NCBI GenBank assembly: GCA_000733355.1
Contig: JNVV01000001.1
Span: 3,320,278 to 3,384,277, forward strand
Reading direction: 5' to 3'
Origin: Falciphora oryzae
Lineage: Eukaryota > Ascomycota > Sordariomycetes > Magnaporthales > Magnaporthaceae
Length of the DNA: 64,000 nucleotides
Shown here: one piece after another, positions 11,406 through 23,500 of the stretch
How the letters are laid out: each line of letters starts with the position of its first letter
How positions within the stretch are numbered: the stretch's first letter is position 1
Program-made: the position numbers and the translations under genes
Notes under the pieces: model-generated
The model's input: the letters and a program-made list of their open reading frames with translations, nothing else
Told to the model about the DNA's origin: nothing
The model's database searches: none

Positions 11406-14375
11406 ATGGCATACCGAGGAGCTGGAGGTCCAGGAGGACCCGGCGGCAACAACGAATATGAAGGCGGCCACAACATGCAGGACTTGAACCCTCACAACCA
11501 GGTAAGCTTCCTAGAGTGCAGGTTCCACCGCCGTCTCGGGGGCACAATTTGCCTAACGTTTGCCCGTCCGATTTCATAGTACTCCAACGTGCACCTGCCT
11601 CCCGGCCAGGAGCAGGAGGACGAGGTCCAGCGCTCGCTGCTGAGAGAGGGCCCTGCCGCCTACGACCACGACCGTCTAACAACGCAGACCCCTCCCGTCC
11701 GGCCCGTGTCCGCCTATAGTTTGACCGAGTCGTACGCCCCCAACGCCCCTACCACTAGGCCCGGTGCCGGCATCGGGCAGGCGCCTTCGCCCTTCCAGAA
11801 CGAATATGGCACTTCGTCTGGATACGCCGGTGCCACGGACCAGGCTGGCGGAGGCTTCGGCATGGGTGCCGGTGGCGGCGGTCCGGCCGGCTATGACGAC
11901 GAGGACAGCTGGATCCAGCGCCAGCAGCCCAATGCCGCTCCTGCCGGCGGTCTGAAGCGCTACGCGACCAGGAAAGTCAAGCTGGTGCAGGGCTCCGTTC
12001 TCAGCATCGACTACAACGTTCCCAGCGCCATCAGGAACGCCGTTCAGCCCAAGTACCGTGACCTCGAGGGCACAAACGAGGAGTTCGTCAAGATGCGCTA
12101 CACGGCGGCTACTTGCGATCCCAACGACTTCACGCTCAAGAACGGCTACGACCTCCGCCCCCGCATGTACAACCGACACACCGAGCTGCTGATCGCCATC
12201 ACCTACTACAACGAGGACAAGGTGCTCACCTCGCGTACCCTGCACGGTGTCATGCAGAACATCCGGGACATTGTCAACCTCAAAAAGTCAACCTTCTGGA
12301 ACAAGGGCGGTCCGGCCTGGCAAAAGATCGTTGTCTGCTTGATTTTCGACGGTCTCGAGAAGACGGACAAGAACGTCCTGGACGTCCTGGCCACCATTGG
12401 TGTCTACCAGGATGGTGTCATCAAGAAGGACGTCGATGGCCACGAAACTGTCGCTCACATCTTCGAGTACACCACACAGCTGTCCGTCACGCCCAACCAG
12501 CAGCTGATCCGCCCCACCGACGATGGCCCCAACACATTCCCGCCCGTCCAGTTCATCTTCTGCCTCAAGGGCAAGAACAGCAAGAAGATCAACTCGCACC
12601 GTTGGCTCTTCAACGCCTTTGGCCGCATTCTCAACCCTGAGATCTGCATTCTGCTGGATGCCGGTACCAAGCCCAGCGCGAGGTCGCTGCTCGGACTGTG
12701 GGAGGGCTTCTACAACGACAAGGACCTGGGAGGTGCTTGCGGCGAGATTCATGCAATGCTAGGGAAAGGAGGAAAGAAGCTGTTGAACCCGCTCGTGGCC
12801 GTGCAGAACTTCGAGTACAAGATTTCCAACATTCTGGACAAGCCCCTGGAGAGTGCTTTTGGCTATGTTAGCGTCTTGCCAGGTGCCTTCTCCGCGTACC
12901 GGTTCCGGGCTATTATGGGCCGCCCGCTCGAGCAGTACTTCCACGGTGACCACACCCTGTCCAAGATCCTCGGCAAGAAGGGTATCGAGGGCATGAACAT
13001 TTTCAAGAAGAACATGTTCTTGGCCGAGGACCGTATTCTCTGCTTCGAGCTCGTCGCCAAGGCCGGACAGAAGTGGCATCTGAGCTACATCAAGGCCGCC
13101 AAGGGAGAGACGGATGTACCCGAGGGAGCCGCTGAGTTCATCAGCCAGCGTCGTCGTTGGCTCAACGGATCGTTCGCCGCCACCATCTACTCGCTCATGC
13201 ACTTCGGCCGCATGTACAAGAGCGGCCACAACTTGATCCGCATGTTCTTCTTCCACGTCCAGCTTATCTACAACATCCTCAACGTCATCTTCACATGGTT
13301 CTCCCTGGCCTCCTACTGGCTCACCACCAAGGTCATCATGGACCTCGTCGGCAATCCGCAGCCTGCGACCGCCGAGAGGGGTGCTAAGGCCGGCTGGCCC
13401 TTCGGTGATACGGCAACGCCACTCTTCAACAACATCCTGCAGTACATCTACCTGGGCTTCGTCATCCTCCAGTTCATTCTGGCTCTCGGAAACAGACCCA
13501 AAGGCTCAAAGTACACCTACGTGACATCCTTCGCAGTCTTCGGCTTCATTCAGACCTACATCCTCGTCCTCTCGGCCTACCTCGTTGTGCGTGCGTTTGA
13601 GCAGCCAATCGCGGATCAGATCAAGACGGACAACGCAAAGGCCTTCATGGACAGCATCTTTGGTAACTCCGGAGCTGCTGGCGTGATTCTCCTTGCGCTC
13701 ATCGCCATCTACGGCATATACTTCATCGCGTCCTTCCTGTACCTCGACCCGTGGCACATGTTCCACTCGTTCCCCTACTACATGGTTCTGATGTCGACCT
13801 ACATCAACATCCTGATGGTGTACGCCTTCAACAACTGGCACGACGTCTCGTGGGGTACCAAGGGCTCGGACAAGGCCGAGGCGCTCCCTTCGGCGCAGAT
13901 CACCAAGGGCGACAAGGACGAGGCCGTGGTCGAGGAGGTCGACAAGCCGCAGGAGGATATCGACAGCCAGTTCGAGGCTACCGTCCGCCGTGCTCTCACC
14001 CCTTACGTCGAGGTTCCCGAGGTGGAGACCAAGGACCTGGAGGATTCTTACAAGTCCTTCCGTACGATGCTGGTGTCCTTCTGGCTGTTCTCCAACTGTA
14101 TTCTTGCAGTGGTCATCACAAGCGACAGCTTCGACAAGCAGTTCTCGGTATGTTTGCACCCCTGTTCTTGAAGCTCACTTTCCAATCTGGCTGCGACAAA
14201 TGCTAACTAAGAGGTCTTTACACCATTATAGAACACAAACGATTCCATCAACCGAACGGCGCAGTTCTTCCGCTTCTTGCTGTTCGCTACGGCCTTCCTG
14301 TCACTGATCCGCTTCATCGGATTCATGTGGTTCCTGGGCAAGACCGGTATCATGTGCTGCATCGCGCGCCGTTAA
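11406..14375 (+). CDS. chsB: class III chitin synthase
   Basis: A plasma-membrane glycosyltransferase (family GT2) that polymerises UDP-N-acetylglucosamine into chitin for the hyphal wall. Exons are 11406-11501, 11580-14147 and 14232-14375, giving 935 residues, the usual class III size. The donors GTAAGC and GTATGT and both acceptors keep the frame. A disordered Gly/Pro-rich N terminus of about 150 residues carries the start typical of class III enzymes (MAYRGAG). The chitin synthase N domain and catalytic domain follow, including [11 protein letters not shown], the ITYYNED region, an EDR motif at 515-517 (likely catalytic acid region) and QRRRW at 555-559. About seven hydrophobic segments form the C-terminal membrane block. 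The whole protein closely resembles Neurospora chs-1 and Aspergillus chsB, known class III enzymes. Gene naming differs between species. The upstream CT-rich leader suggests a strongly transcribed gene. Confidence 0.97.
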
Positions 14376-15478
14376 GCACGCACTCGTGATATCGGAACAG
14401 GCACGACAGAGTGCGGGACTCGTCTCAGTGGAGGTGCAAGTCGAGCATCTTCAAACTGAAAGACGCGGCCCACGAAGAGGTTGTCTGACTTGAGCCTGTT
14501 GGGTCTTGCGACTGGCTCTGAAGGAAAACAAAAACAAGATTTAAACGAAAAAGACACCTGAGAAGGAATCTGCTATCATCTGGAGCAGGGTCAGGTAATG
14601 GATATGATTCTTGACTGTTTGTATAGGGTACATTTTGCGGCGGTGTCTTTTTCTGATCTTATTGGGTTCATGGCGCGGTAGCGGACTGAGTCTCTTCCCA
14701 CCGCAACTCAACTTTCACGGCAACAACGCAAAATAATGAACCAACGGGAAGAGGAATTGCGGCATTTGTTCTGGTGTAGGCTGTCTATTTCAACGCAGCC
14801 ATTTGCCTAGAGATCTATAGGCTTCTTTGATTGAACATGATGTAATTTGTCAAGTCCATGAGCTTCGCTTGTAAGACGGAACCGGTGCCTAATTTCCGGG
14901 TGATAGTGCTTATTGTCCGAGATGGGGCACTTTACAGGACTAAAACTTCGCTGCCTCTCGATCGCGCAGTCTAGAAGCATCAAAGCAAACTTACAATGCA
15001 GAATTGCAGGATGCTGCCAGAGTATGGCTCCGCTTGATCGGGAGTTGGCAAGTGTTAGTAGGCGCCCACTTTGGAGGCAGTGAGGCTCCAACAAACAGCA
15101 CTGGACATCCTAGGCGTGCCTGGTAGCTGTCGTGTGGGCGCGAGTGCCCCACTTTTTTTGCGTGGATGCCTGGGCCGCTTCCACTTGGGCTGGGCTGTCG
15201 TCGGGTCACTGCCCCGCGACATGCAGCCGCCGTATCCCGCGACTTTGCGCTGAACGGTTTTGATCTCGACCCTCGTGGCAATATCGAGCACGCTTCTTCC
15301 CCGCCACCTTACTTCCCCGACCCTCGCGCACTCTCGGGCAGCCTCTCGAGAGCCTGCCTTTCGTCCTCCGCCCTTTAAACAGTCATTACCTAGGTCGCCG
15401 CCCTCGCTTGCGCCGCCAACCTTCGATCGTTCGCCTCACGTTCACTTCCCCTCGCCAGGACAGACAACCTCCGCCAAA
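14376..15478. other. intergenic region between chitin synthase and ubc12
   Basis: Contains the 3' flank of the chitin synthase and the ubc12 promoter. The last 200 nt are CT-rich, as expected for a leader. I see no gene or notable repeat. Confidence 0.6.
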
Positions 15479-16370
15479 ATGTTAAAAATCTGGTCTATGG
15501 TTCGTACCGCCCGCGCACGCTACGTGCTCTTTCCTTGTTTCCCTAGATGCGTGCGCATCCTAAGCGAAGATCTAGCACCATCATGCAGCGCGAAGCCTTG
15601 CTAACTACCAGTGTCCATCTTACAGAAAAAAGAGCAGCAGAAGGCCGAGACTGCAGAAGGGGCCGCAGGGGGGAAGAAGAAGAAGGTCACAGCCGCGCAG
15701 CTCCGCGTACAGAAAGGTTTGTGGTGTCCGCGCAGACTGTTCTTCGCCCTCCGCCCGCATGCCCCTCTCCCCGGCTACGGGCTCCTCGCTCCAGACCGAC
15801 CAACTCACGCTGTGCCCCTTGTCCCCCAGATCTTTCGGAGCTCTCACTCGGCGCTACCATGAGGACGGAATTCCCAGACCCCGACGACATTCTCAACTTT
15901 ACCCTGACGATCGACCCGGACGAGGGCATGTACCGCGGCGGGCGCTTCGACTTCGACTTTAAAATCAACCAGAACTTTCCGCACGAGCCGCCAAAGGTGC
16001 TGTGCAAGCAGAAGATCTACCACCCAAACATCGACCTGGAGGGCAAGGTCTGCCTCAACATCTTGCGCGAGGACTGGAAGCCGGTCCTGAACCTGAACGC
16101 CGTTATTGTCGGCCTGCAGGTGAGTGAGGCCCCGGCCCCGCTGGGCAGCTAGCTACCTAGCTGTCAAACTGGAAGTTAAGGGTTGCTGACAAAAACCCCC
16201 TCTGCTTCCCATCACAGTTTCTCTTCCTCGAACCCAACGCGTCGGATCCTTTGAACAAGGAGGCGGCAGAGGACCTACGAAGTAACCGTGAGGGCTTTAA
16301 GCGCAACGTCCGAACCTCTATGGGAGGCGGCGTCATTAAAGGCGTCACGTTCGACCGTGTCCTGAAGTGA
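15479..16370 (+). CDS. ubc12: NEDD8-conjugating enzyme E2 (Ubc12)
   Basis: Accepts NEDD8/Rub1 as a thioester from the Uba3-Ula1 E1 and transfers it to cullins, activating cullin-RING ubiquitin ligases. Four exons, 15479-15499, 15626-15716, 15830-16119 and 16218-16370, give 184 residues, close to family length. Exon 1 is only 21 nt and encodes MLKIWSM, the N-terminal peptide that in this family docks on the E1 and on Dcn1. A Lys-rich linker follows, then the UBC fold. The HPN motif is at about 102-104 and the catalytic Cys112 sits in [11 protein letters not shown]. The C-terminal part around [13 protein letters not shown] is typical of Ubc12 rather than other E2s. All splice junctions preserve the frame across one phase-1 and two phase-0 introns. 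The assignment is firm. Confidence 0.96.
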
Positions 16371-17003
16371 GAGGTCCATGGGGCAAGGGTATGGGAGGTA
16401 GAGGGTTGTGGAAATATCGGGCATCACGAACAATCATGGAAGCTCGAACCCCGCGCCTCTCATGCCCCCCGGCGCCCCCTGACCGGCATATAGCGGCGAC
16501 CTGGCCCTCCCAACGAGAGGCCCAAGCCGCTTGTTGCCCATGACACATATCATCTTCTGTCTCGCTACCACATGACAACGACAACGACAGCGGGTGTACG
16601 AAACGAGAACGATAACACCACATAGAGCATCTTCTTAAGGAGGGCGTTGGTATTTTACCCACCTGCCTTGCACATTTGCTTGGCTTCTTATCACGCGAGG
16701 GAGTAGATGGGAAGGGAAGGATACTGCATTCTGGAGGAGTATCGGCCGCAGCACAGCGTTCCCGGCGGCTTTTCCTGTCGACTTGGTTTTCCGTTTTGTT
16801 TTATTTTTGATTTGTCTGTCGTCTGTTATTCATTTATTCGCTCTTCCCATGACCTCTTTTTCTTTCCGTCCCTTGTCCCCTATCGTTGACGGCTAGCCTT
16901 TATGCGGCTGTTTCATAGCGTCCCCAGGATGATACCTTCGGCGGCTTTCCTTGAATGCCACGCAGTAGCAAAAGGATCGGTAGATGGTGCTTGTGCAGAT
17001 GCC

Positions 17004-17026
17004 TAGGTAGGTACCTGACCTACCTA
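17004..17026. repeat. TAGGTAGGT inverted repeat
   Basis: TAGGTAGGT at 17004-17012 pairs exactly with ACCTACCTA at 17018-17026 across a 5-nt spacer. Extra ACCT units follow. Similar CCTAGGTA motifs recur elsewhere in non-coding parts of the window and are common in Sordariomycete intergenic DNA. Confidence 0.65.
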
Positions 17027-17127
17027 CCTACCCAGCCACGGTGCCAAAATAAAAGTCTGCAGTTCTAACAACGCTGTAGTTGGAACCCCTATCCTAATTT
17101 TTCCTTTTTCCTTTTCCTTCTTTTTTT

Positions 17128-17222
17128 CCTATATCCCTTTCCCTTTCCTATATCCCTTTCCCTTTCCTATATCCCTTTCCCTTTCCTATATCCCTTTCCC
17201 TTTCCTATATCCCTTTCCTTTT
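17128..17222. repeat. 19-nt pyrimidine minisatellite, five copies
   Basis: Five head-to-tail copies of CCTATATCCCTTTCCCTTT at 17128, 17147, 17166, 17185 and 17204. The first four are identical and the fifth has one change. A degenerate CT-rich tail continues to about 17260. One strand is entirely pyrimidine apart from the TATAT core. It lies 440 nt upstream of the ilv5 start. Confidence 0.9.
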
Positions 17223-17431
17223 CCTATGTCTTTCCTTTTTTTCTTGTGCCCTTTCCTTTTTCCGAACTGGTAAGGTGGTGCCAGGTGCCAGGTTGCCGAT
17301 AATATTTTAGAGACCGCGCCAGCCTCTGTGAATACCCAGTCGGCTACCCGTTGTGACGGAGGTCCAGCGGTCGACTGGTTGACGAACCAGGCCCTCCAAA
17401 GTTTCCCGGCTTCCCCAAACTCGGCGGGGCC

Positions 17432-17437
17432 TGACTC
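17432..17437 (+). promoter_or_regulatory. possible Cpc1/Gcn4-type TGACTC site upstream of ilv5
   Basis: TGACTC occurs once, about 230 nt upstream of the ilv5 ATG. Fungal Cpc1/Gcn4 activates amino-acid biosynthetic genes through TGACTC-like sites, so the position fits general amino-acid control. A six-base match is weak evidence alone. Confidence 0.3.
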
Positions 17438-17665
17438 CAGCAGCTTAGGGCGCTTCGTTGACGACCCCTGGCTGGAAGCTCCGATGTCGCAGCCCGCCTG
17501 GAAAATTCTGTCCCCACCATCCGCAGGAGCTCCGATGTCCCATCACAAATAAGGCGAAAGCTTCACAGCAAACTCTCCCAGAACCCAACTCAGACCTCCT
17601 TTCATTCCACAGCCTGCCTCCTCTCCCCTCAATCCTTCCCTTGCTCCCGTTCTATCCTCTCAATC

Positions 17666-19249
17666 ATGTCCGCTCGCAGCTTCTCCAGGGCCCTGCGGCC
17701 AATGGCCCGCCAATTGGCCTCGCCGGCCGTGCAGAGGCGGACCTTTGTCGCTGCCGCCAACATGGTGCGGGCCACCGCCGTTTCCAGGAAAGCCACTCCT
17801 GCCCAGCAGCAGGTTCGTGGCGTCAAGACCATTGACTTTGCGGGCTCTCCCGAGCAGGTCTGGGGTATGTGGAAAGCCGTCTGGCTCACCTAGGAGTGAA
17901 TTGATATGTTGCTCCCTTTGGCGGGGCTCCCTTTGCTGATTATAATCCCCTTGTTGCAGAGCGTGCCGACTGGCCCAAGGAGAAGCTGCTGGTGAGTCAT
18001 GCCGTGCCTTGGCCGAGGACCAACAGATACACAGAACAAGTGTGAAGAGCCTCTGACACAGCCAAATCACTATAGGAGTACTTCAAGGACGACACCCTCG
18101 CCCTCATTGGCTACGGCTCCCAGGGCCACGGCCAGGGCCTTAACCTCCGCGACAACGGCCTGAACGTCATCATCGGCGTGCGGAAGGATGGCAAGTCATG
18201 GAAGGATGCCGTCCAGGACGGCTGGGTCCCGGGCAAGAACCTCTTCGAGGTCGACGAGGCCATCTCGCGCGGCTCCATCGTCATGAACCTGCTCAGCGAC
18301 GCCGCCCAGAGCGAGACCTGGCCCCACATCAAGCCCCAGATCACCAAGGGCAAGGTAGGCCCCCCTTCTTCGACCTTCTTTTTCCTGGCCACTTATCGGT
18401 ATCCAACTGAGCTGACACTTTCCTCGTGTTCTTCCTCCCAACAAAGACCCTGTACTTCTCGCACGGTTTCTCCCCGGTGTTCAAGGACCTCACCAAGGTC
18501 GAGGTGCCCTCTGACGTCGACGTCATCCTGTGCGCCCCCAAGGGCTCCGGCCGCACCGTCCGCTCGCTGTTCCGTGAGGGCCGTGGCATCAACTCGTCCT
18601 TCGCCGTGTACCAGGATGTCACCGGCAAGGCTGAGGAAAAGGCCATCGCGCTGGGCGTTGCCATCGGCAGCGGCTACCTGTACAAGACCACCTTCGAGAA
18701 GGAGGTCTACTCGGACCTGTACGGTGAGCGTGGCTGCCTGATGGGCGGCATCCACGGCATGTTCCTGGCCCAGTACGAGGTCCTGCGCGAGCGTGGCCAC
18801 AGCCCCTCGGAGGCCTTCAACGAGACGGTTGAGGAGGCTACCCAGTCGCTGTACCCGCTCATCGGCGCCAACGGCATGGACTGGATGTACGAGGCCTGCT
18901 CCACCACCGCCCGCCGTGGCGCCATCGACTGGTCGCCCCGCTTCAAGGACGCCCTGAAGCCCGTCTTCAACCAGCTGTACGACTCCGTCAAGGACGGCTC
19001 CGAGACCAAGCGCTCGCTCGAGTACAACAGCCAGAAGGACTACCGTGAGAAGTACGAGGCCGAGATGGAGGAGATCCGCAACCTGGAGATCTGGAGGGCA
19101 GGCAAGGCCGTCCGGTATGTGCCCACCTAATTTCCCTTGCACGCCACATCTGCTGCGCAAAGTTATCCCGACTCCGAAGGAGTCATTGAGCCATTTTTCT
19201 AACAATCTGCTCCCCGAACAGCTCCCTCCGCCCCGAGAACCAGAAGTAA
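17666..19249 (+). CDS. ilv5: ketol-acid reductoisomerase, mitochondrial (Ilv5)
   Basis: Converts acetolactate and acetohydroxybutyrate, with NADPH and Mg2+, to the dihydroxy acids of valine, leucine and isoleucine synthesis. Five exons, 17666-17864, 17960-17991, 18076-18354, 18447-19114 and 19222-19249, encode 401 residues, the expected fungal length. The N terminus is rich in Arg, Ser and Ala with no acids (MSARSFSRALRPMARQL), a mitochondrial presequence. The NADPH-binding loop GYGSQGHGQ is at 89-97, followed by the acidic Mg-binding C-terminal domain (KAEEKAIALGVAIG...GERGCLMGGIHGMF). Exon 2 is only 32 nt and the last exon encodes just the C-terminal SLRPENQK. Every junction keeps the frame. 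A TGACTC site lies upstream. The gene converges on the haloacid-dehalogenase gene 389 nt downstream. Confidence 0.97.
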
Positions 19250-19638
19250 GATGGTGTGTTGCTGTGTACAACGAGGGACGGGGCGTAAAAAGCGTTCCAC
19301 CGATCGGTCGCGATGTGGTGGGGTCTGGGCGTGCTGATAACCTGGGTTCTCGCTCCGTCTTTCTTGGTTCAGGATCTGGGGGGAAGGCTTGGTCAAAAGT
19401 TCACATCTCTTCACGAGAAGGAAAAAGCGTTGCTTTCTTTTCGGTTCTATTTATCTCGGTCTGGTCTCATTTCTCTTTACCTTTTTTTTTTCTCGCATAT
19501 CGATACCTCGGCAATATTCAAAATGGATTAATTCATTTATATCATGTCGTCTTTCTGGACGCCCAGGTATGCTGTTATGCTGGGCTCTTTTGCCACCTCA
19601 CTTGACGCCATACACAGGCGACCTGTAAATCTGAAGTA
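19250..19638. other. convergent 3' interval
   Basis: A shared 3' flank between ilv5 and the minus-strand dehalogenase-like gene. It is T-rich around 19480-19492. No gene is present. Confidence 0.6.
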
Positions 19639-20592
19639 TCAGGCAACTGCCGCATCACCTAACCGCCTTGCGAGCTCGACGAAGCCTTCACTACCTAGCG
19701 GGACCCAGACGTCCACCCACTTCTGGGCGTCCTTGTAACGGTCGTCATCCTCGCCCCATTCCTCCTCGCCGGCTCTCTCGACATAGACAGTCCTGAGCCC
19801 GCAGGCCCTCGCCCCCTCGAGGTCTTTGAGATGCGCAGCGACCATGGCGACCTGGCCAGGCTGGACGCCGAGGGCCTCGGCAGCTCCGAGGTAGGTGCTC
19901 GGGTGCGGCTTGTACGCGCCGAAGTCCTCGGACGAGACGACGCGGTCGAACCCCAGGCCGCCGTGCGAGTCGAGGTCGCGGAGGAGCGCCCGGTTGCCGT
20001 TCGAGAGCGTGGCGGTGACGTACCCCCGGGCGCGCAGGTCGCGCATCCCGGGTGCCGAGTCGGGCCACGGCTCGAGCGCGTGCCAGGCCCTGCTGAGCTC
20101 CAGGACCTCGGCGTCGGCGAACAGGCCGGCCAGCCCCCAGCTTCCCAGCAGCTCGTCGAGGCTGTCGCGGTGGTGCGCGTCGACGTCCTTCCACAGCGTG
20201 GCTCCCGGGACGAACCCCCGCGTGAAGCGGCCGTAGCTGGCGCGCCACTGCGCCGCGAACCCGGCGGGCCAGGTCGGCGGGCCCTCCTCCTCCCCGGGCG
20301 GGGGCGGCTGCCGGGGGCTCGTCATGCCCTTGGTCCCCGCGCCGCCGCCGCTGCTTGCCAGGAGCTCCCGGGCCCGCGCCTGCAGGGCCGGCGGTAAGGA
20401 AGGGAAGGCTGGCGATGCGGTTTTGACCGCCAGAGCGCGGTAGAGGGCGGCTTCGATCGAGGTGCGCCAGTCCACCACGGTGCCGAAGACGTCGAAGGTC
20501 AGGGCCTTGATTTGCCCGCCCAGGCTGGTGCCGGTGGTGGTGCCTGACGACAGCTCGTCCGCGCCCCTGGGGTGTGCTTGGCTTTCGTCCAT
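19639..20592 (-). CDS. HAD-superfamily hydrolase, L-2-haloacid dehalogenase type
   Basis: A single-exon gene of 317 residues resembling type II 2-haloacid dehalogenases, which displace halide from short 2-halo acids. Many fungal members have unknown substrates. All HAD motifs are present: nucleophile Asp34 in FDVFGT (motif I), SNGN at 197-200 (motif II), Lys228 in EDFGAYKPHP (motif III), and Asp257 in MVAAHLKDLEGAR (motif IV), the last two in the form typical of haloacid dehalogenases. An extra low-complexity stretch at about 60-110 (Gly/Pro/Glu-rich) interrupts the cap region, and family members are often nearer 240-260 residues. No signal peptide is seen, so it is likely cytosolic. The family is firm; the substrate is unknown. 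Confidence 0.88.
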   Translation of the reverse strand: MDESQAHPRGADELSSGTTTGTSLGGQIKALTFDVFGTVVDWRTSIEAALYRALAVKTASPAFPSLPPALQARARELLASSGGGAGTKGMTSPRQPPPPGEEEGPPTWPAGFAAQWRASYGRFTRGFVPGATLWKDVDAHHRDSLDELLGSWGLAGLFADAEVLELSRAWHALEPWPDSAPGMRDLRARGYVTATLSNGNRALLRDLDSHGGLGFDRVVSSEDFGAYKPHPSTYLGAAEALGVQPGQVAMVAAHLKDLEGARACGLRTVYVERAGEEEWGEDDDRYKDAQKWVDVWVPLGSEGFVELARRLGDAAVA

Positions 20593-23500
20593 GGCCGGAA
20601 ATGGGCCGCCCCTGATGGGGATGGCCTACAAGTCGAGGTTGCCTAAAAGAAAAAACCCGTTCCCAGCACATGCGATTTTGTGTATTTTGGGCGGTGCTTC
20701 GTTCCTTATTTGTGTTATGTTTGCTTCTGTTCTTTTCATCCTCCTCTGTGTTTGTTGGTGCCTCGCACGAGGACGGCGTGGCCTACTGTCATATCAGGTT
20801 GTCCAAAAGCCTCGGCTCAAAGGCTCGGCATGACGTACCGGCTTCGGCTGAGGGGCCGTGTGTTGGACGTAGAGGCATCAATTGCTTCTTTCGATCCGGT
20901 GTTAGTCAGCCAAGTAATATAACCTGACATGACACATGGAGATTTCGTCTTTTGACAGCCCGATGGGACGCGTCATGCATTGGTCTCTATCTGTCGGCCA
21001 ATATCTATATATGGTTAAATTTGTGTATATTTTGATGTGTACCTCATTCGGGCATTAATAAACTCATGTCCAGACTCAAACCGAAGCAATCCAGAGAATC
21101 AAAATATCGGTAGCGTTCCGCATAGCAATAACACAGATAATAAGTTCTTTCAACTCTTGTCTCTCGTCGCTGGGCCCGATCCAAGAATATTTGGCATTGC
21201 AGTGTCAGCCAGGGATGCCAACAAGGTCGAGAACATATCTCACGAAGCATATCACGGCACTCCCCGGCTCCTTCGGCATATCCGTATCGGAAAATAGCAT
21301 GTCATACGAGGACCATTGCTTCCGGCGGTGCTGTGACACCCGTTTACCCAGTTTCGCTCTGTCGGCGGCTATTGCCTGCTTCTAGGGGACCGTGGAGAAG
21401 ATGAGGAGTGTTCCAGCTCGCGAGATATGACAGCTTAGATATGGACTAGCCACCCCAGCGCTGTGAAGAGAGAGAGAAAAAAAAAAAAAAAAAAAAAACA
21501 CATGGTGACTGTGGCAATGCGAAGAACGGGAAGCAACGGCCCCGGAACCCAAAATGCCGTGCAACGTTTAGCAACATGTATCTTTGCTGCAGGCCGGCCT
21601 GCTTCTAGCATCAGACTACCCGAGCTGGAGATTTTCCGGGGAATGGCAAAAGGATATCAGCATCGAGAGGCTGCCCGCTCCGGCTGTCAACCTCCCCGTG
21701 CCGACGGCGTCTCAACCGCGGCGACGTGGCGGCTTTGCATGAGATAAAGCCAGCACATATGTGGGACAGCTGGGCCTTCACGGAGCTGCTGCGCTCGCCA
21801 CGTCAGGTCATCGTCTTTGCATATGTCACACAAGGCATCTGTCTTGGCTCATACTAGCTTTAACGTTGTTTATTCGATCCTTCGTCCGGATTGCGGCACG
21901 TTTGAACTACAACGATGGGGCGGGTCCGAGCCGCGCCCGTGCCATCCTTTTCCAAGGGTACCATCAGATACCGCCCGCCTTCTGGACATGTGATTTATCA
22001 CATGCTCGGGAACTACAAATAACGTGGAGAAGGAGGGGAATGTGCCCGAAGCGACGAGGGAGAATCCGTCGGGCGCAGGGCTAGGAACGGGAGCGTCTCG
22101 ACACGGGGCGCGGTGCCAACCAGGCACGCTCGGCATAGCAAGGTCGAGAGCAATCGGTCAAATCTCGCGTGTGGGCAGGACGGAAGGATCAAGGCGTTTG
22201 ACGTGCTGTCTGGATCACATCGCCGTATACGAGTGGCACATATTGTGCGTGATGGACAGCCCCCTTTTTTTTGTGTTGTCTCAATTTTATCTCAAAAGCT
22301 AAAAAAAAAATGACGCGGGCGTGATCCTGTCATCCATCATCAACCCTGGAGATAAACACAGCACAGGCTGGCTCCCGAGACTTGGGTGTGGAAGGAAGCC
22401 GTTCCTGTTTCCTTGTTTCAGACGCCACCAGACAAGGCGCGCCGACCTCCAGCCAGTCGGGGATATTATCCGGCCATCGAGCGAAACCAAACAGCGACTG
22501 GCCCGGCCGACTCCAATTTCTGCCTGGGCGACCAAAATGAAGAAGGGGGTTGTGGCTTCTGGGCCAACAACCTGTCCCAAGGAGTCTGGTTCGGGTGACC
22601 CCCATGCGGGCGGTAGCTGGCTAGCAGCACGAGCTAGAAGACGGGCTGGCGAGGCTCACCATCCCGGTCCGTTGGTGGCTACTGTGCATCTGGCGTGCCT
22701 GGGTGCCTGTTAGTCAGGGGCGGGTCAAGCAAGCCTCCGGCGTCTTTTTCCGCAACGGGGATCGTCTCCTTGTCAGCGAGCTGCAAGTTTTCGACGGCTG
22801 CCGCACCCCTTTGTTTTGCAAAATTGCTCGGCCTCCTCTGACGCCCAACGAGTCTTGTTAGATGATTTGACGCGGCCCCTATTGCTGCATGGGGTGTCTG
22901 AGCTGGCGACATGCTGCGGAGTAGGTTGCACTTGTGACATTTGCCGGCTGATTTGTTTCTCTCCAATGCCGTTGATGCATCCCTTATTACTGAGGAAATG
23001 TGCAGCCAACTCCGCCCTCTTTCCCACCCGGGCTAGGCCGCGAAACTAGTGTGGCCCGCCCCACACAGAGCCCCCACTCTCACTTTCCCTTTTGGCTCGA
23101 GACCCCCCCCCCCCGCCTGAGTGGAGTGCAACTTTGGGCTAATCCCGAGACGAGAATTGAGGCGAGAAGCCGGGCGTCACTATTCGCACAATTCCCTTGT
23201 CCACCGTTCATTATGTCCTCGGCACCGGTGGGGGCTTGCTCTTATTTGTGTCTTGCGGGGCTGGCTGGCTGCGCCTGTCTGGCGGTTGGCCCAAGGACGG
23301 GACAGGAACGGGACATCTGACAGCTCACCCTTGAATCGGAACCAGGTCCCGCAATATCGGCTGCCAAAGGGCGCCGGGCCCACCGCGAGGATGCCCATGG
23401 CAGCGGAAGGGGGAGCCGCAGCAGATGGGGGACCTTGGAGTCGGGTGCGAAGATGTGACGGTCTCGTCACGTCGCCATTCGAATTTCCCCTTTGTAACGC

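Larger units (their letters stand above)
16371..17665. other. intergenic region before ilv5, with minisatellite and palindrome
   Basis: Holds the ubc12 3' flank, a CCTAGGTAGGTA-type inverted repeat (17004-17026), a pyrimidine minisatellite (17128-17222) and the ilv5 promoter. No gene is seen. Confidence 0.65.

Noticed and set aside
18393..19271. 292-residue minus-strand frame
   Set aside because: Antisense shadow of ilv5 exon 4.
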